Positions 40,427-49,218 of a stretch of DNA of 64,000 nt are shown here, piece by piece (the stretch's first letter is position 1; each line of letters begins with the position of its first letter). Made by a program: the position numbers and the translations under genes. The stretch spans positions 62,001 to 126,000 of the forward strand of contig NZ_JPFZ01000011.1 of NCBI RefSeq assembly GCF_000722775.1, written 5' to 3'. This DNA is from Streptococcus mitis subsp. hohhotensis. Its GTDB lineage: Bacteria; Bacillota; Bacilli; Lactobacillales; Streptococcaceae. The notes under the pieces were generated by a model. The model had not been told where the DNA came from and did not search any database. It saw only the letters and a program-made list of their open reading frames with translations.

Positions 40427-40579
40427 TATACTCAATGAAAATCAAAGAGCAAACTAGGAAACTAGCCGCAGGTTGCTCAAAACACTGTTTTGAGGTTGTA
40501 GATAAGACTGACGAAGTTAGTCACATATATACGGCAAGGCGACGTTGACGCGGTTTGAATTTGATTTTCGAAGAGTATT
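40427..40579. repeat. BOX-like repeat between hdiR and dtpT
   Basis: The fullest of the four copies: ends TATACTCAATGAAAATCAAAG and GATTTTCGAAGAGTATT, boxB-type hairpin GACTGACGAAGTTAGTC, and boxA core ACGGCAAGGCGACGTTGACG. Confidence 0.92.
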
Positions 40580-40589
40580 AATCAAACTA

Positions 40590-40628
40590 AAAGGATCTAG
40601 CCCTATACAATACAGAACTAAATCCTTT
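40590..40628 (-). terminator. Possible terminator of dtpT
   Basis: AAAGGAT and ATCCTTT pair across a 25-base loop on the minus strand, about 50 bases past the dtpT stop codon. Only a weak T-rich tail follows (TAGTTTGATT), so the call is tentative. Confidence 0.4.
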
Positions 40629-40681
40629 GAATAAATAATTGATCTAACTTTTAAAATTCCTACAGAAATTCCAGTTTTTCT

Positions 40682-42154
40682 CTATTTGATACCAGACATT
40701 AGTTTTTCAATACGTGGAACGTAGAAGAGTAAGATAATACCGAATACAATCGTAATTCCTCCAACAATTCCATAGTAAGCCACTTCAGTTTCACTTGTAT
40801 AAAATTTTACAATTTGAGCATTGATAGCTTGGGCAGCTGCATTACTCAAGAACCAGATAGACATCATTTGTGCTTGGAAGGATTTTGGTGCTAGCTTAGT
40901 AGTGACTGATAGACCAATAGGCGAAATCAACATTTCCCCCACAATCACAATAGCCCAACTCATAATCAACCAGAAAGGACTGACCTTAACATCTGTCCCA
41001 AAGAGCATCCCTGGTAACATCATCCACAAGAAGGATAAACCTGCGGCAAATAAACCGTAAGCAAATTTCTTAGAAGAGGACGGTTGCTTTTTACCCATTT
41101 TCCCCCACAACCATGCAAAAATCGGCACATAAATCATAATGAAAAGTGGATTGATACTTTGGAAAAAGCTAGATGGGAAATGAATCTGATTCCCAAATAC
41201 ATTAAAGTAAAGTCGAGTTTGATCATCCGCAAATAGAGCGAGAACAACAGACCCCTGCTCCTCAATAGACCAGAAGAGTACTCCAGCGATAAATAGAGGA
41301 ATGTAGGCAAATACTCGGGATCTCTCAGTAGCAGTTATTTTCTGACTAGATAAAATTTTGAAGAAATAGTAGATTGGAATGATTACCGCAATCACTGTAA
41401 AGATATTAACAATCATATCCACGTTAAACTGGTGAGTAAAGACTAAACCTATAACCACAAGAATAACCATGACAAGTGTAATCAGCAAGCGTTTAATCAA
41501 GGTCTGCTGGTCCTTCTGTGAAAGTGGATCAGTGGGGTAAAGACTTGATTCAGGCAGATATTTCTTCCCATCTAAAACATACTTCACCAAACCAAAGAAC
41601 ATCCCAACGGCAGCTAATGAGAAACCTAGATGGAAATTGACTTCCTGACCTAGATAACCTACTAAATAAGGGGCAACGAAGGCACCTAAGTTAATACCAA
41701 AGACAAAGATACTAAAACCTGCATCCCGTCTATCATCCTCTTTCTCATAAATTCCCCCAACCATATCTGAGATATTGGGTTTTAAAAATCCAGTACCAAA
41801 GATAATCAAGGCAATAGAAAGATAGAGAGCCACTTGTCCAAAAGGTGTTGCCAAAGCAATATGCCCTAGCATAATCAGAATCCCACCGTAAAAGACAGTC
41901 TTACGGCTTCCTAAAATACGGTCACTTACAAAACCACCGATAACCGAGGACAAAAATACCAGCGAGCCATAAATCGCCATAACCGATGCAGCTGTGGTCT
42001 TATCCATTCCCAATCCACCATCTTGCACACTATAGTACATATAGTAAAGTAGGATAGCTCGCATCCCATAGTAAGAAAAGCGTTCCCACATCTCTGTAAA
42101 GAAGAGGGTGGACAAGCCCATAGGATGTCCAAAAAATGTTTTCTGTTTTTCCAT
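40682..42154 (-). CDS. dtpT: Proton-coupled di-/tripeptide transporter (POT family)
   Basis: A 490-residue transporter with twelve or more membrane helices, importing di- and tripeptides with protons. The ExxERFSYYG motif lies in FTEMWERFSYYGMRAIL (about residues 18-32), and GTGFLKPNISDMVGG is the PTR2 signature. Complete. It is not part of a neighbouring operon: it has a consensus promoter upstream and a BOX element downstream. DtpT is the lactococcal name for this family. Confidence 0.93.
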   Translation of the reverse strand: MEKQKTFFGHPMGLSTLFFTEMWERFSYYGMRAILLYYMYYSVQDGGLGMDKTTAASVMAIYGSLVFLSSVIGGFVSDRILGSRKTVFYGGILIMLGHIALATPFGQVALYLSIALIIFGTGFLKPNISDMVGGIYEKEDDRRDAGFSIFVFGINLGAFVAPYLVGYLGQEVNFHLGFSLAAVGMFFGLVKYVLDGKKYLPESSLYPTDPLSQKDQQTLIKRLLITLVMVILVVIGLVFTHQFNVDMIVNIFTVIAVIIPIYYFFKILSSQKITATERSRVFAYIPLFIAGVLFWSIEEQGSVVLALFADDQTRLYFNVFGNQIHFPSSFFQSINPLFIMIYVPIFAWLWGKMGKKQPSSSKKFAYGLFAAGLSFLWMMLPGMLFGTDVKVSPFWLIMSWAIVIVGEMLISPIGLSVTTKLAPKSFQAQMMSIWFLSNAAAQAINAQIVKFYTSETEVAYYGIVGGITIVFGIILLFYVPRIEKLMSGIK

Positions 42155-42184
42155 ATATATTCTCCTTGAACGATATAATAATTC

Positions 42185-42213
42185 ATTTTACAGAATTTTC
42201 AAATAAATGTCAA
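42185..42213 (-). promoter_or_regulatory. dtpT promoter
   Basis: Minus strand TTGACA (42208-42213), 17-base spacer, TAAAAT (42185-42190) preceded by TG. The AAGGAG ribosome site follows before the ATG. Confidence 0.88.
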
Positions 42214-42296
42214 ACAAATCCTGTTTGTTTTAGAAAATTTTCTGAAAAAATCATACGTCACATACTTAATTCCACCATAAAAATCCATTTCAGACT

Positions 42297-42327
42297 AACT
42301 TCCACTTCGGTCAGGCAAGTGGAAGTT
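42297..42327. other. Perfect inverted repeat in the dtpT-GH31 gap
   Basis: AACTTCCACTT and AAGTGGAAGTT, an 11-bp perfect stem around a 9-base loop. No T run follows on either strand, so it may be a regulatory site or a mobile-element end rather than a terminator. The rest of this 396-base gap holds the dtpT promoter and a terminator. Confidence 0.6.
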
Positions 42328-42419
42328 ACTTTGAAAAATCACCTTTAAAAATTTGCTCTTGTTTAGTTTAAAAATGTTTCAAACCTTGAAATATACTTAT
42401 CCTTTACTCTTCAGTAAAC

Positions 42420-42481
42420 AAAAAACATCCCTATGCCAAACTTGTAATTACTAAAATACAAGTCAATAAGCATAGAGATGT
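42420..42481 (-). terminator. Terminator of the GH31 operon
   Basis: On the minus strand GCATAG and CTATGC pair, flanked by ACAT/ATGT, with an inner CTTGTA/TACAAG stem, followed by six T. It lies 70 bases past the GH31 stop codon. Confidence 0.78.
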
Positions 42482-42551
42482 AAAACTATTACACATTAAA
42501 AAATAAATAATTAGTAATTAAATAATAGAAATTGTGTACGAAATGTCTCAA

Positions 42552-44765
42552 TTAGTTTTGGCTAGTAAATATCATTTCCAATAAACGCCCTCTCAATTCC
42601 TTATCCTGATGATGCAAGATATTCATTAAGTCATGAGAATTTTTGGCATTGATGAATTGATTTAACAATCTATCTTTTAATTCATATGGAAGAGAAGCCG
42701 TCTTTAGTAGTCTAAAAACTTCGTCATTTAGGGATGTCCTTTTATGATCTTTCCATTCAAATCTAGCTGTATCATTCTTATTTGGCAATTCAATTATAGA
42801 CACATTCGTTCCTTTAAAATGAATTCTATGTTTTCTATTGCTTGGAACGATACTAGAATCTCCTTGTAATGCTAACTCTACCATCCCCATTTCCCAATCG
42901 ATTGATAATCTTGTTTGATATCTTTGACCATTTTGATCTTCAATCATTTCAAAAGAATGTTGTTTGCCTGGGAATACATACCAATCTACAACTTCAGGTA
43001 ACTCAACACCCATACCTATCTCGGAACCAACCAAAGGAATGATTGCACCACTTTTTGCAAACACAGGTATAGTCGAAATGTCTCTATAAACACTTAACTT
43101 CACACCACCTGTGTACTTTTTATCTGAAAAGAAGTCATACCATTCACCTTCAGGGAACCATACATCCACTTTTGCAGATTGGAATGCCAAATCCATCTTT
43201 TCTACAACGGGAGCCACCATCAGTTCTGTTCCAAAAAAGTATTGATTTGGAACATTATAACTCTCATCATTCTCTGGGTAGAAATAATACATTGGGCTGA
43301 TTAAAGGGGCACCTTCCTCATGTGTCTGTACATTCATGGTATATAGATATGGAATCATCTGATGTCTCAAACGTAGGTATTTCTTCATAATCTTAGATGT
43401 TGTTTCTGAAAAAAACCAAGGTTCTTTACTATTGAAGGGACTTCTAGAACTATGTAATCGAGTAATCGGACTAAAAACGCCAAACTGTAGCCATCTGGTT
43501 TGTAGCTCTTCGTCATAATCCCCCAGCATGTGCCCACCGATATCATGGCTCCACCAACTATAACCGATATTTGATGCTGTCGCTGTAAAATAAGGTTGAA
43601 ATCTTAAGGAATTCCAACTAATAATAGTATCCCCTGAAAAACCAACAGGGTAGCGATGACTACCAGGACCTGCATATCTTGATAAAATCAAACCACCTTC
43701 TGCATTTTTACAACTATCCTGATAGTGATAATGGTTTAAAAGCCACAGTGGATCCAACATGCCTTGAGTCCCCTGTTGCCAGTCAATCCACCAAAAATCT
43801 ACTCCTTGCTTTTCTAGCTCATAATGAACATCTTTAAAGTAGGCTTCTCTAAAAGATGGATTAAAAAAATCAAAAATAGCAGGTTCCTCTAATTCTACAT
43901 TTAACCCCAATCGTTTGGCAACTCGAGGATAAGCTTCTTCATAAGCCCGTATACCATCAGCAGGATGGACATTTAAAGAGAGTTTTAACTTTCTATCATG
44001 AAGTTGTTGCAATAACTGTTCTGGATTAGGTATTAAGTTTTTATTCCAACTATATCCTGTCCAGCCACTTCCAAAACGGGCTGGAATGTCAGTTATATGC
44101 CAATCCATATCTAACACACCGATAGATAATGGAATTTTCTCTGTTTCAAATCTGTCTATTAAATCCAAGTATTCATCCGACGTATAAGGCCAATATCTAC
44201 TCCACCAATTGCCTAAAGCATATCTTGGCAACAAGGGTGTTGAACCAGTCAAATGGTAAAAGTCTCTGATTGCTCCTCTATAATCATGCCCATAGGCAAA
44301 GAAATACAGGTCAATTTGATTTTCTCTCTCAATATAACCAGACTGTTCATCCCAAATAAATCCTTGAGAATCATCCAATAAGGCAATACCACTTCGACTA
44401 ATAATTCCATCTTCTAATGGGATTGCTCCATCTGCCTCATCAAGAGTCCGAGCTGTTCCTTTTAACGTTTCAATAGATTCACCAAAATACCAGCGACTAC
44501 CATATACGGCAAAATTTCCTTTTAATTCTATAAATAAATTTTCGGCGTTAAATTCTCCTTTATTAAAGTGCAGATGAAAATAGTCCGTCATAATATCTAG
44601 TACATTTGGTGTCTCTATATAATTTAACGAAACTTGGCCAAAATCTCTATTATAGATAAGTTGTGTCGTTCTATCCTCAAAACTTCCAGTTTGAGAGTAC
44701 TCTAACCTTACTAGCTTGTCTGTTAATGCAGAGATTCGATAAAACTCTCCCTTAAAAATTTTCAA
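42552..44765 (-). CDS. GH31 family alpha-glycosidase
   Basis: A 737-residue glycoside hydrolase with an N-terminal beta domain and a TIM barrel of family GH31. The nucleophile Asp is in FWWIDWQQGTQG (about residue 325), and the acid/base Asp in VGFSGDTIISWNSL (about residue 377). The barrel opens with LGNWWSRYWPYTSDEY. There is no signal peptide, so the enzyme is cytoplasmic and acts on imported oligosaccharides. The start is a TTG 8 bases after GGAGG, overlapping the DUF624 gene. The specific sugar (alpha-glucoside, xyloside or galactoside) cannot be read from these motifs. A GH31 gene sits near gpo in pneumococci (SP_0312, as I recall). Confidence 0.88.
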   Translation of the reverse strand: MKIFKGEFYRISALTDKLVRLEYSQTGSFEDRTTQLIYNRDFGQVSLNYIETPNVLDIMTDYFHLHFNKGEFNAENLFIELKGNFAVYGSRWYFGESIETLKGTARTLDEADGAIPLEDGIISRSGIALLDDSQGFIWDEQSGYIERENQIDLYFFAYGHDYRGAIRDFYHLTGSTPLLPRYALGNWWSRYWPYTSDEYLDLIDRFETEKIPLSIGVLDMDWHITDIPARFGSGWTGYSWNKNLIPNPEQLLQQLHDRKLKLSLNVHPADGIRAYEEAYPRVAKRLGLNVELEEPAIFDFFNPSFREAYFKDVHYELEKQGVDFWWIDWQQGTQGMLDPLWLLNHYHYQDSCKNAEGGLILSRYAGPGSHRYPVGFSGDTIISWNSLRFQPYFTATASNIGYSWWSHDIGGHMLGDYDEELQTRWLQFGVFSPITRLHSSRSPFNSKEPWFFSETTSKIMKKYLRLRHQMIPYLYTMNVQTHEEGAPLISPMYYFYPENDESYNVPNQYFFGTELMVAPVVEKMDLAFQSAKVDVWFPEGEWYDFFSDKKYTGGVKLSVYRDISTIPVFAKSGAIIPLVGSEIGMGVELPEVVDWYVFPGKQHSFEMIEDQNGQRYQTRLSIDWEMGMVELALQGDSSIVPSNRKHRIHFKGTNVSIIELPNKNDTARFEWKDHKRTSLNDEVFRLLKTASLPYELKDRLLNQFINAKNSHDLMNILHHQDKELRGRLLEMIFTSQN

Positions 44766-45406
44766 TTTGTTGTCCTCCTTTTAGTAAATTTCTTTACCTT
44801 ATCAAACATTTTATTTGTTATCGTTACATTCATCAATCCGCAAAAAGCAAATCCCCCAAATGTAAATACGTAAATAGCGGTTAAAACTCGTTCTGGACTA
44901 CTAAAACTCATATACAGTACAGAAATATTAAATAAAACCAACATGATCGCTTGTATTGGATTTAAAATACAAATTAATACGCTATTTACAATACTATTTT
45001 TTAGATTATCTTTAAATAGACCAATATAGGGAAAAATAACACTCATCAAAAGTATTATAACAAATAAAAAGGGCAACACTAACAATAAACTATACTCTGA
45101 AAATAAACTTGAATAGCCCCAAAGACAATAGTTCACATATAAAAGTAATTCTATTAGGAGGATAAACAACCAAATAAAAGTTGACTGTTTAAAATTTCGT
45201 CTAAAGATCCGAAAATAATGATAAGCAATATCGGTATCTTTACCTTTTAAAATACGATACCACATTGTCGTAAGAGAAGTTAATGATGCCCCAATTGTAA
45301 CTATTGGAATACAACTAACAATAAATAGAGTATTTAAAATAATTAAATCTGTCAAAAAAGTTAAAATTCTAACCACTTTTCCATCTAATGAAAATAATTT
45401 TTGCAT
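44762..45406 (-). CDS. DUF624 membrane protein (YesL-like)
   Basis: A 214-residue membrane protein with five or six helices. The start (LDGKVVRILTFLTDLIILNTLFIVSC, IPIVTIGASLTSLTTMWYRI) is typical of DUF624, which occurs almost always in sugar-use operons beside LplB/LplC-type importers. Its function is unknown. The stop overlaps the GH31 start. A hairpin lies between this gene and the upstream solute-binding gene. Confidence 0.88.
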   Translation of the reverse strand: MQKLFSLDGKVVRILTFLTDLIILNTLFIVSCIPIVTIGASLTSLTTMWYRILKGKDTDIAYHYFRIFRRNFKQSTFIWLFILLIELLLYVNYCLWGYSSLFSEYSLLLVLPFLFVIILLMSVIFPYIGLFKDNLKNSIVNSVLICILNPIQAIMLVLFNISVLYMSFSSPERVLTAIYVFTFGGFAFCGLMNVTITNKMFDKVKKFTKRRTTN

Positions 45407-45523
45407 AATATATTCTCCATAAAATCAATCGTCTTAACTCTATATTTTAGAATGTCAGTTGCACAAAAATATTACCTAAATTATTTAAAAACATTTCCAA
45501 ATTTCTTTAAAAATTAGAATAAA

Positions 45524-45560
45524 GGAAGCGAGATAATCTGATGTTATCAGTCTCGCTTCC
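45524..45560 (-). terminator. Hairpin between the solute-binding gene and the DUF624 gene
   Basis: Perfect 10-bp stem GGAAGCGAGA/TCTCGCTTCC around a 17-base loop. On the minus strand only TTTATTCTAATTTTT follows, a weak tail. Such a site may lower transcription of the DUF624 and GH31 genes relative to the importer genes. Confidence 0.6.
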
Positions 45561-45609
45561 TGTAATTAGCTAGTCCCTTGTTCATACAACCAAGAGTTCA
45601 TATAAAGTA

Positions 45610-47175
45610 TTACTCTTTTACTTCTTTTTGGTAACGATTATATGCTTCCTGTTGAATCTTCATAAATTCGTCCAAGCCCATATTCTTAAGAGTTTCTTTG
45701 TATGAGTCCCATTCTTTTTCTATGCCACCTTCAACTACCCATTTAGATGCTTGTTGTTTGACATAGGATTCAATACTAACATAGATTGATGATAATTTGT
45801 TAAGTTCTTCTTGTGAATAAATCACATTAGGGTAAGCTGGCAACGCAAATTGTTTCAAATCTTGGTCCATCTTCAATTTCAATCCATCACCTTGTGTTTG
45901 ATCGATTTCTACGCGACTATTGATATCATCGCTTACGTATTTAGGACCAAAATCTCGAAGTGAATTAATCCATGCCCATTCATCAGCTGATTTACCATCT
46001 TTAGGAGGCAACACTTTAAACTTATCACCATTCTTTTCAGTAGCTATTCCAAATGATCCATAGAAATTCTGAATACTTGCTTCATCTGTATATAATTTAT
46101 CCAACCATTTCAATAATTTAGCAGGATTTTTGCTCTTATTTGTAATCAAAATTTCATTTCGACCATAGTTGTAATGATCTGGATCAGAAAAGACATATTG
46201 TTTTCCATCCATACCTTTTAAAGCAGGTAGAGCAATATACTCACTTGAATGTAAGCCAAACGTTGCATCTGCTGTCCAACCACTAGAAACACCTACTCTA
46301 GATACTCCCTTATCCATACGTTTTGCTACACTCATAGAGGTATCTTCTGTAAAGATTTCCGGATCAATCAAACCTTTTTTATAAGATTCGTGCATTGCTG
46401 CAATCCCTTGTTTATAACTTTCTTCTGTACGAAGGTAGACTGGTTTTCCATCTTTTACAGACATTTCATATGTATTATCTGCCCCTAAACGATTATTGAA
46501 CGGAAGAATATATGAGAATGTTGGATCAAAGTTTCCTGCTCCGAATGGAATTTCATCAGAAGCGTCTCCATTTCCGTTCGCATCTTTATCCTTAAATTCT
46601 TGTAGTACTTTTACTAAATCATCATAAGTTTCTGGGACCTTTAATCCTAAATTATCCAGCCACTTTTTATTAATAAATAGCTGATTAGCTACAGTAGGAC
46701 GCATCGGTAATTTTTTAGGTAGACTGTAGATATGACCATCTGGTGAAGTAATCATAGCTTTAATCTTAGGTTCTTTCTCCATAGCCTTAGTTAAATTTGG
46801 CATGTTTTCTTTGATTAAATCTTCCAATGGAATAAATAAAGATTGGTTCTGAGCAATTTCTGAATCTGTAAAAGCATTTGAACCTAAAAATGCATCTGGT
46901 AAATCTCCGCTAGCAACCAACACAGATTTCTTATCTGCCCAATCTGCAGCTACAAGTGTATCCCATTTAACATCGATGCCTGATTCTTTGGCAGAATCAG
47001 TTAGAAAACCTTTATGATAATCTTCCCCCCAGTCAGACCAACGAACAGTTGTGATTTTATAAGAATCTTCTCCAGACTTATCGTCCTTATTCGCATTATT
47101 AGAATTTGCACAGGCTGTTAAGCCAGCAAGTGTAACTGTTCCTAAGAACAAATATGTAAATGATTTATTTTTCAT
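45610..47175 (-). CDS. Sugar ABC transporter substrate-binding lipoprotein
   Basis: A 521-residue lipoprotein. The signal peptide ends in the lipobox TLAGLTACANS (Cys near residue 22). The body is the family 1 solute-binding fold as found in LplA/YtcQ-type proteins, with GDLPDAFLGSNAFTDS in the first lobe. It delivers complex oligosaccharides to the two permeases directly upstream (10 bp away). No ATPase gene is present, so the system must share a multipurpose ATPase such as MsmK (inference). Confidence 0.9.
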   Translation of the reverse strand: MKNKSFTYLFLGTVTLAGLTACANSNNANKDDKSGEDSYKITTVRWSDWGEDYHKGFLTDSAKESGIDVKWDTLVAADWADKKSVLVASGDLPDAFLGSNAFTDSEIAQNQSLFIPLEDLIKENMPNLTKAMEKEPKIKAMITSPDGHIYSLPKKLPMRPTVANQLFINKKWLDNLGLKVPETYDDLVKVLQEFKDKDANGNGDASDEIPFGAGNFDPTFSYILPFNNRLGADNTYEMSVKDGKPVYLRTEESYKQGIAAMHESYKKGLIDPEIFTEDTSMSVAKRMDKGVSRVGVSSGWTADATFGLHSSEYIALPALKGMDGKQYVFSDPDHYNYGRNEILITNKSKNPAKLLKWLDKLYTDEASIQNFYGSFGIATEKNGDKFKVLPPKDGKSADEWAWINSLRDFGPKYVSDDINSRVEIDQTQGDGLKLKMDQDLKQFALPAYPNVIYSQEELNKLSSIYVSIESYVKQQASKWVVEGGIEKEWDSYKETLKNMGLDEFMKIQQEAYNRYQKEVKE

Positions 47176-47184
47176 GTCTTTCTC

Positions 47185-48081
47185 CTATTCTTTCAACGCG
47201 CCAATCATTACGCCTTGATTAAAATATTTTTGAACAAAGGGATAGAGCAACATTATCGGAGCGGTTGAAATAACAATTGCTGCATATTTCATCATATCGG
47301 CTTTGATACGAAGATCTGATGCAACTTCTCCTGTTGCTTGCGATTGTAACATTTGATTACTAATTAGTAAACGTCGTAAAATTAATTGCAATGGCTGTAA
47401 ATTTTCATTCGTTAAATAAATTAAAGCATTAAACCACGAATTCCAAATACCAACTGCAGTCCAAAGTCCAATAACTGCTATAATAGCTTTTGATAACGGA
47501 ACAACTATCTTAATAAAATAACGAATTGTACCACAGCCATCAATTTGCGCAGCCTCCCACATCCCGTCTGGAATACTATTATTAAAGAAAGTTCTAGCAA
47601 CAATAATATTGTAAGATGAAACTGCAAAAGGTATTACCATTACCCAAAATGTATCAATCAAGCCTACATTCTTTACTGTTAAGTAGGTAGGAATCAAGCC
47701 ACCTGATACAAACATAGGGATTATGTATAGAATACTCATCCACCTTCTACCAACTAATTCTTTTCTAGATAAAGCATAACCAGCTGGAATATTGACTACT
47801 AAAGCAACTAAGGTACCAAAAACAGTATATAAAATTGTATTTAAATAGCTACGTAAAAATAAAGGTTGCTGAATAAGACGTAAATATCCATCTAATTTCC
47901 ATTCTCTTGGAATAAACCATACCTTCCCATTTGCAACATCTGAAGGATTACTAAAAGATGCAATCACTACAAACCATAACGGATAAACAATTAACAGGAT
48001 AAGGAAAATTGCTAAACCATAGGTAACTATATCAAATAATAATTCAGAGTTTGTTTTTCTTGATTTATGAAACCATTTCAC
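47185..48081 (-). CDS. Sugar ABC transporter permease, LplC type
   Basis: A 298-residue permease with six helices. The EAA loop is in MWEAAQIDGCGTIRYFIKIVVPLSKA, as in the CUT1 family. I choose the GTG at 48081, 8 bases after AAGGAG; an in-frame GTG three codons earlier lies on the ribosome site itself. It forms the importer with the LplB-type permease. 8 bp separate the ORF from its upstream partner. Confidence 0.92.
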   Translation of the reverse strand: MKWFHKSRKTNSELLFDIVTYGLAIFLILLIVYPLWFVVIASFSNPSDVANGKVWFIPREWKLDGYLRLIQQPLFLRSYLNTILYTVFGTLVALVVNIPAGYALSRKELVGRRWMSILYIIPMFVSGGLIPTYLTVKNVGLIDTFWVMVIPFAVSSYNIIVARTFFNNSIPDGMWEAAQIDGCGTIRYFIKIVVPLSKAIIAVIGLWTAVGIWNSWFNALIYLTNENLQPLQLILRRLLISNQMLQSQATGEVASDLRIKADMMKYAAIVISTAPIMLLYPFVQKYFNQGVMIGALKE

Positions 48082-48098
48082 CTTGAGCACTCCTTCCT

Positions 48099-49016
48099 TT
48101 AAAAAAGACCCGTTCTAGTATATCTTTTTGAGAACCAGTTAACAGATAACAAAATTATTAGATTAACTACCGTGTTAAATAACCCTATAGCTGTCGAATA
48201 ACTATACTGAAAGTTCACCATACCAACTTTATAAACATAGGTCGAAATTATCTCACTTCCTGCTAAATTAAGAGGATTCTGTAGTAGTAACACTTTCTCA
48301 AAACCTACACTTAATAAACTACCTGCTCTTAATATTAATAGAATCATAGCAGTCGGCAAAAGCAATGGTAATTCTATATGCCGAATTTTTTGTAACCTAG
48401 AGGCACCATCCATAGTTGCAGCCTCATAATATGTAGGATCAATTGCAGAAAGCGCTGCTAGATAAATAATACTATCCCAACCAATATGTTGCCATACATC
48501 GCTCCAAACATAAACACCTGCAAAATGACTAGGTTTTGATAAAAGATCTGGAATAGTAATTCCAACAGACTTAAATACATTCGCTAACAAACCACTAGTA
48601 GGAGATAAAAATAAGATAATCATCCCACACATAACCATTGTAGAGATAAAATGGGGTAAGTAGGTTGTCACTTGAAATATTTTTCTAAATTTCCCAACTC
48701 TTAACTGATTACTGATTATAGCTAGTATAATAGGTAAGGGGAATCCTACTACAATACTATAAAGTGAAATTTTTAATGTATTGAACATAGTTGTCCCGAA
48801 TTGGAATGATGAGAAAAATTGAGTAAAGTACTTAAATCCTACCCACTGACTAGCAAAGATACCATTGGCTGGTGAATAGTCTTTAAATGCAATAATTAGT
48901 CCCAACATGGGAATATAGGAAAATAAAATTAATAGCAATATTGAAGGAAAAAGTAATATATATAATGGAATACTATGCTTTAATTTTATTTTATGAAGTT
49001 GAGATGCTACTTTCAT
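48099..49016 (-). CDS. Sugar ABC transporter permease, LplB type
   Basis: A 305-residue permease. The EAA loop is YYEAATMDGASRLQKIRHIELP. It begins the importer operon, with the ribosome site GGGAGG just before the ATG. The divergent histidine kinase gene starts about 200 bp away, so the importer is probably the target of the YesM/YesN-type pair (inference from context). Confidence 0.92.
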   Translation of the reverse strand: MKVASQLHKIKLKHSIPLYILLFPSILLLILFSYIPMLGLIIAFKDYSPANGIFASQWVGFKYFTQFFSSFQFGTTMFNTLKISLYSIVVGFPLPIILAIISNQLRVGKFRKIFQVTTYLPHFISTMVMCGMIILFLSPTSGLLANVFKSVGITIPDLLSKPSHFAGVYVWSDVWQHIGWDSIIYLAALSAIDPTYYEAATMDGASRLQKIRHIELPLLLPTAMILLILRAGSLLSVGFEKVLLLQNPLNLAGSEIISTYVYKVGMVNFQYSYSTAIGLFNTVVNLIILLSVNWFSKRYTRTGLF

Positions 49017-49218
49017 GTTTTTCCTCCCATCTGATTTTCTACGATTATTTTACACCATATAGAATTCCCTTAATAGAACTTTTTGGACTAGGTTTATCAA
49101 TTTTTCAGTTTTTTAATTTTAAAAACTATTACTTTTCCGACATCTTGATAAAACATATCTGTTTTGTTACATGATATCGTATTTTCAAAGTGCTATAATT
49201 TTAATAGGAGAATAGTAT

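Noticed and set aside
42297-42327. Intrinsic terminator
   Set aside because: Strong stem, but no T run on either strand; kept as an inverted repeat.
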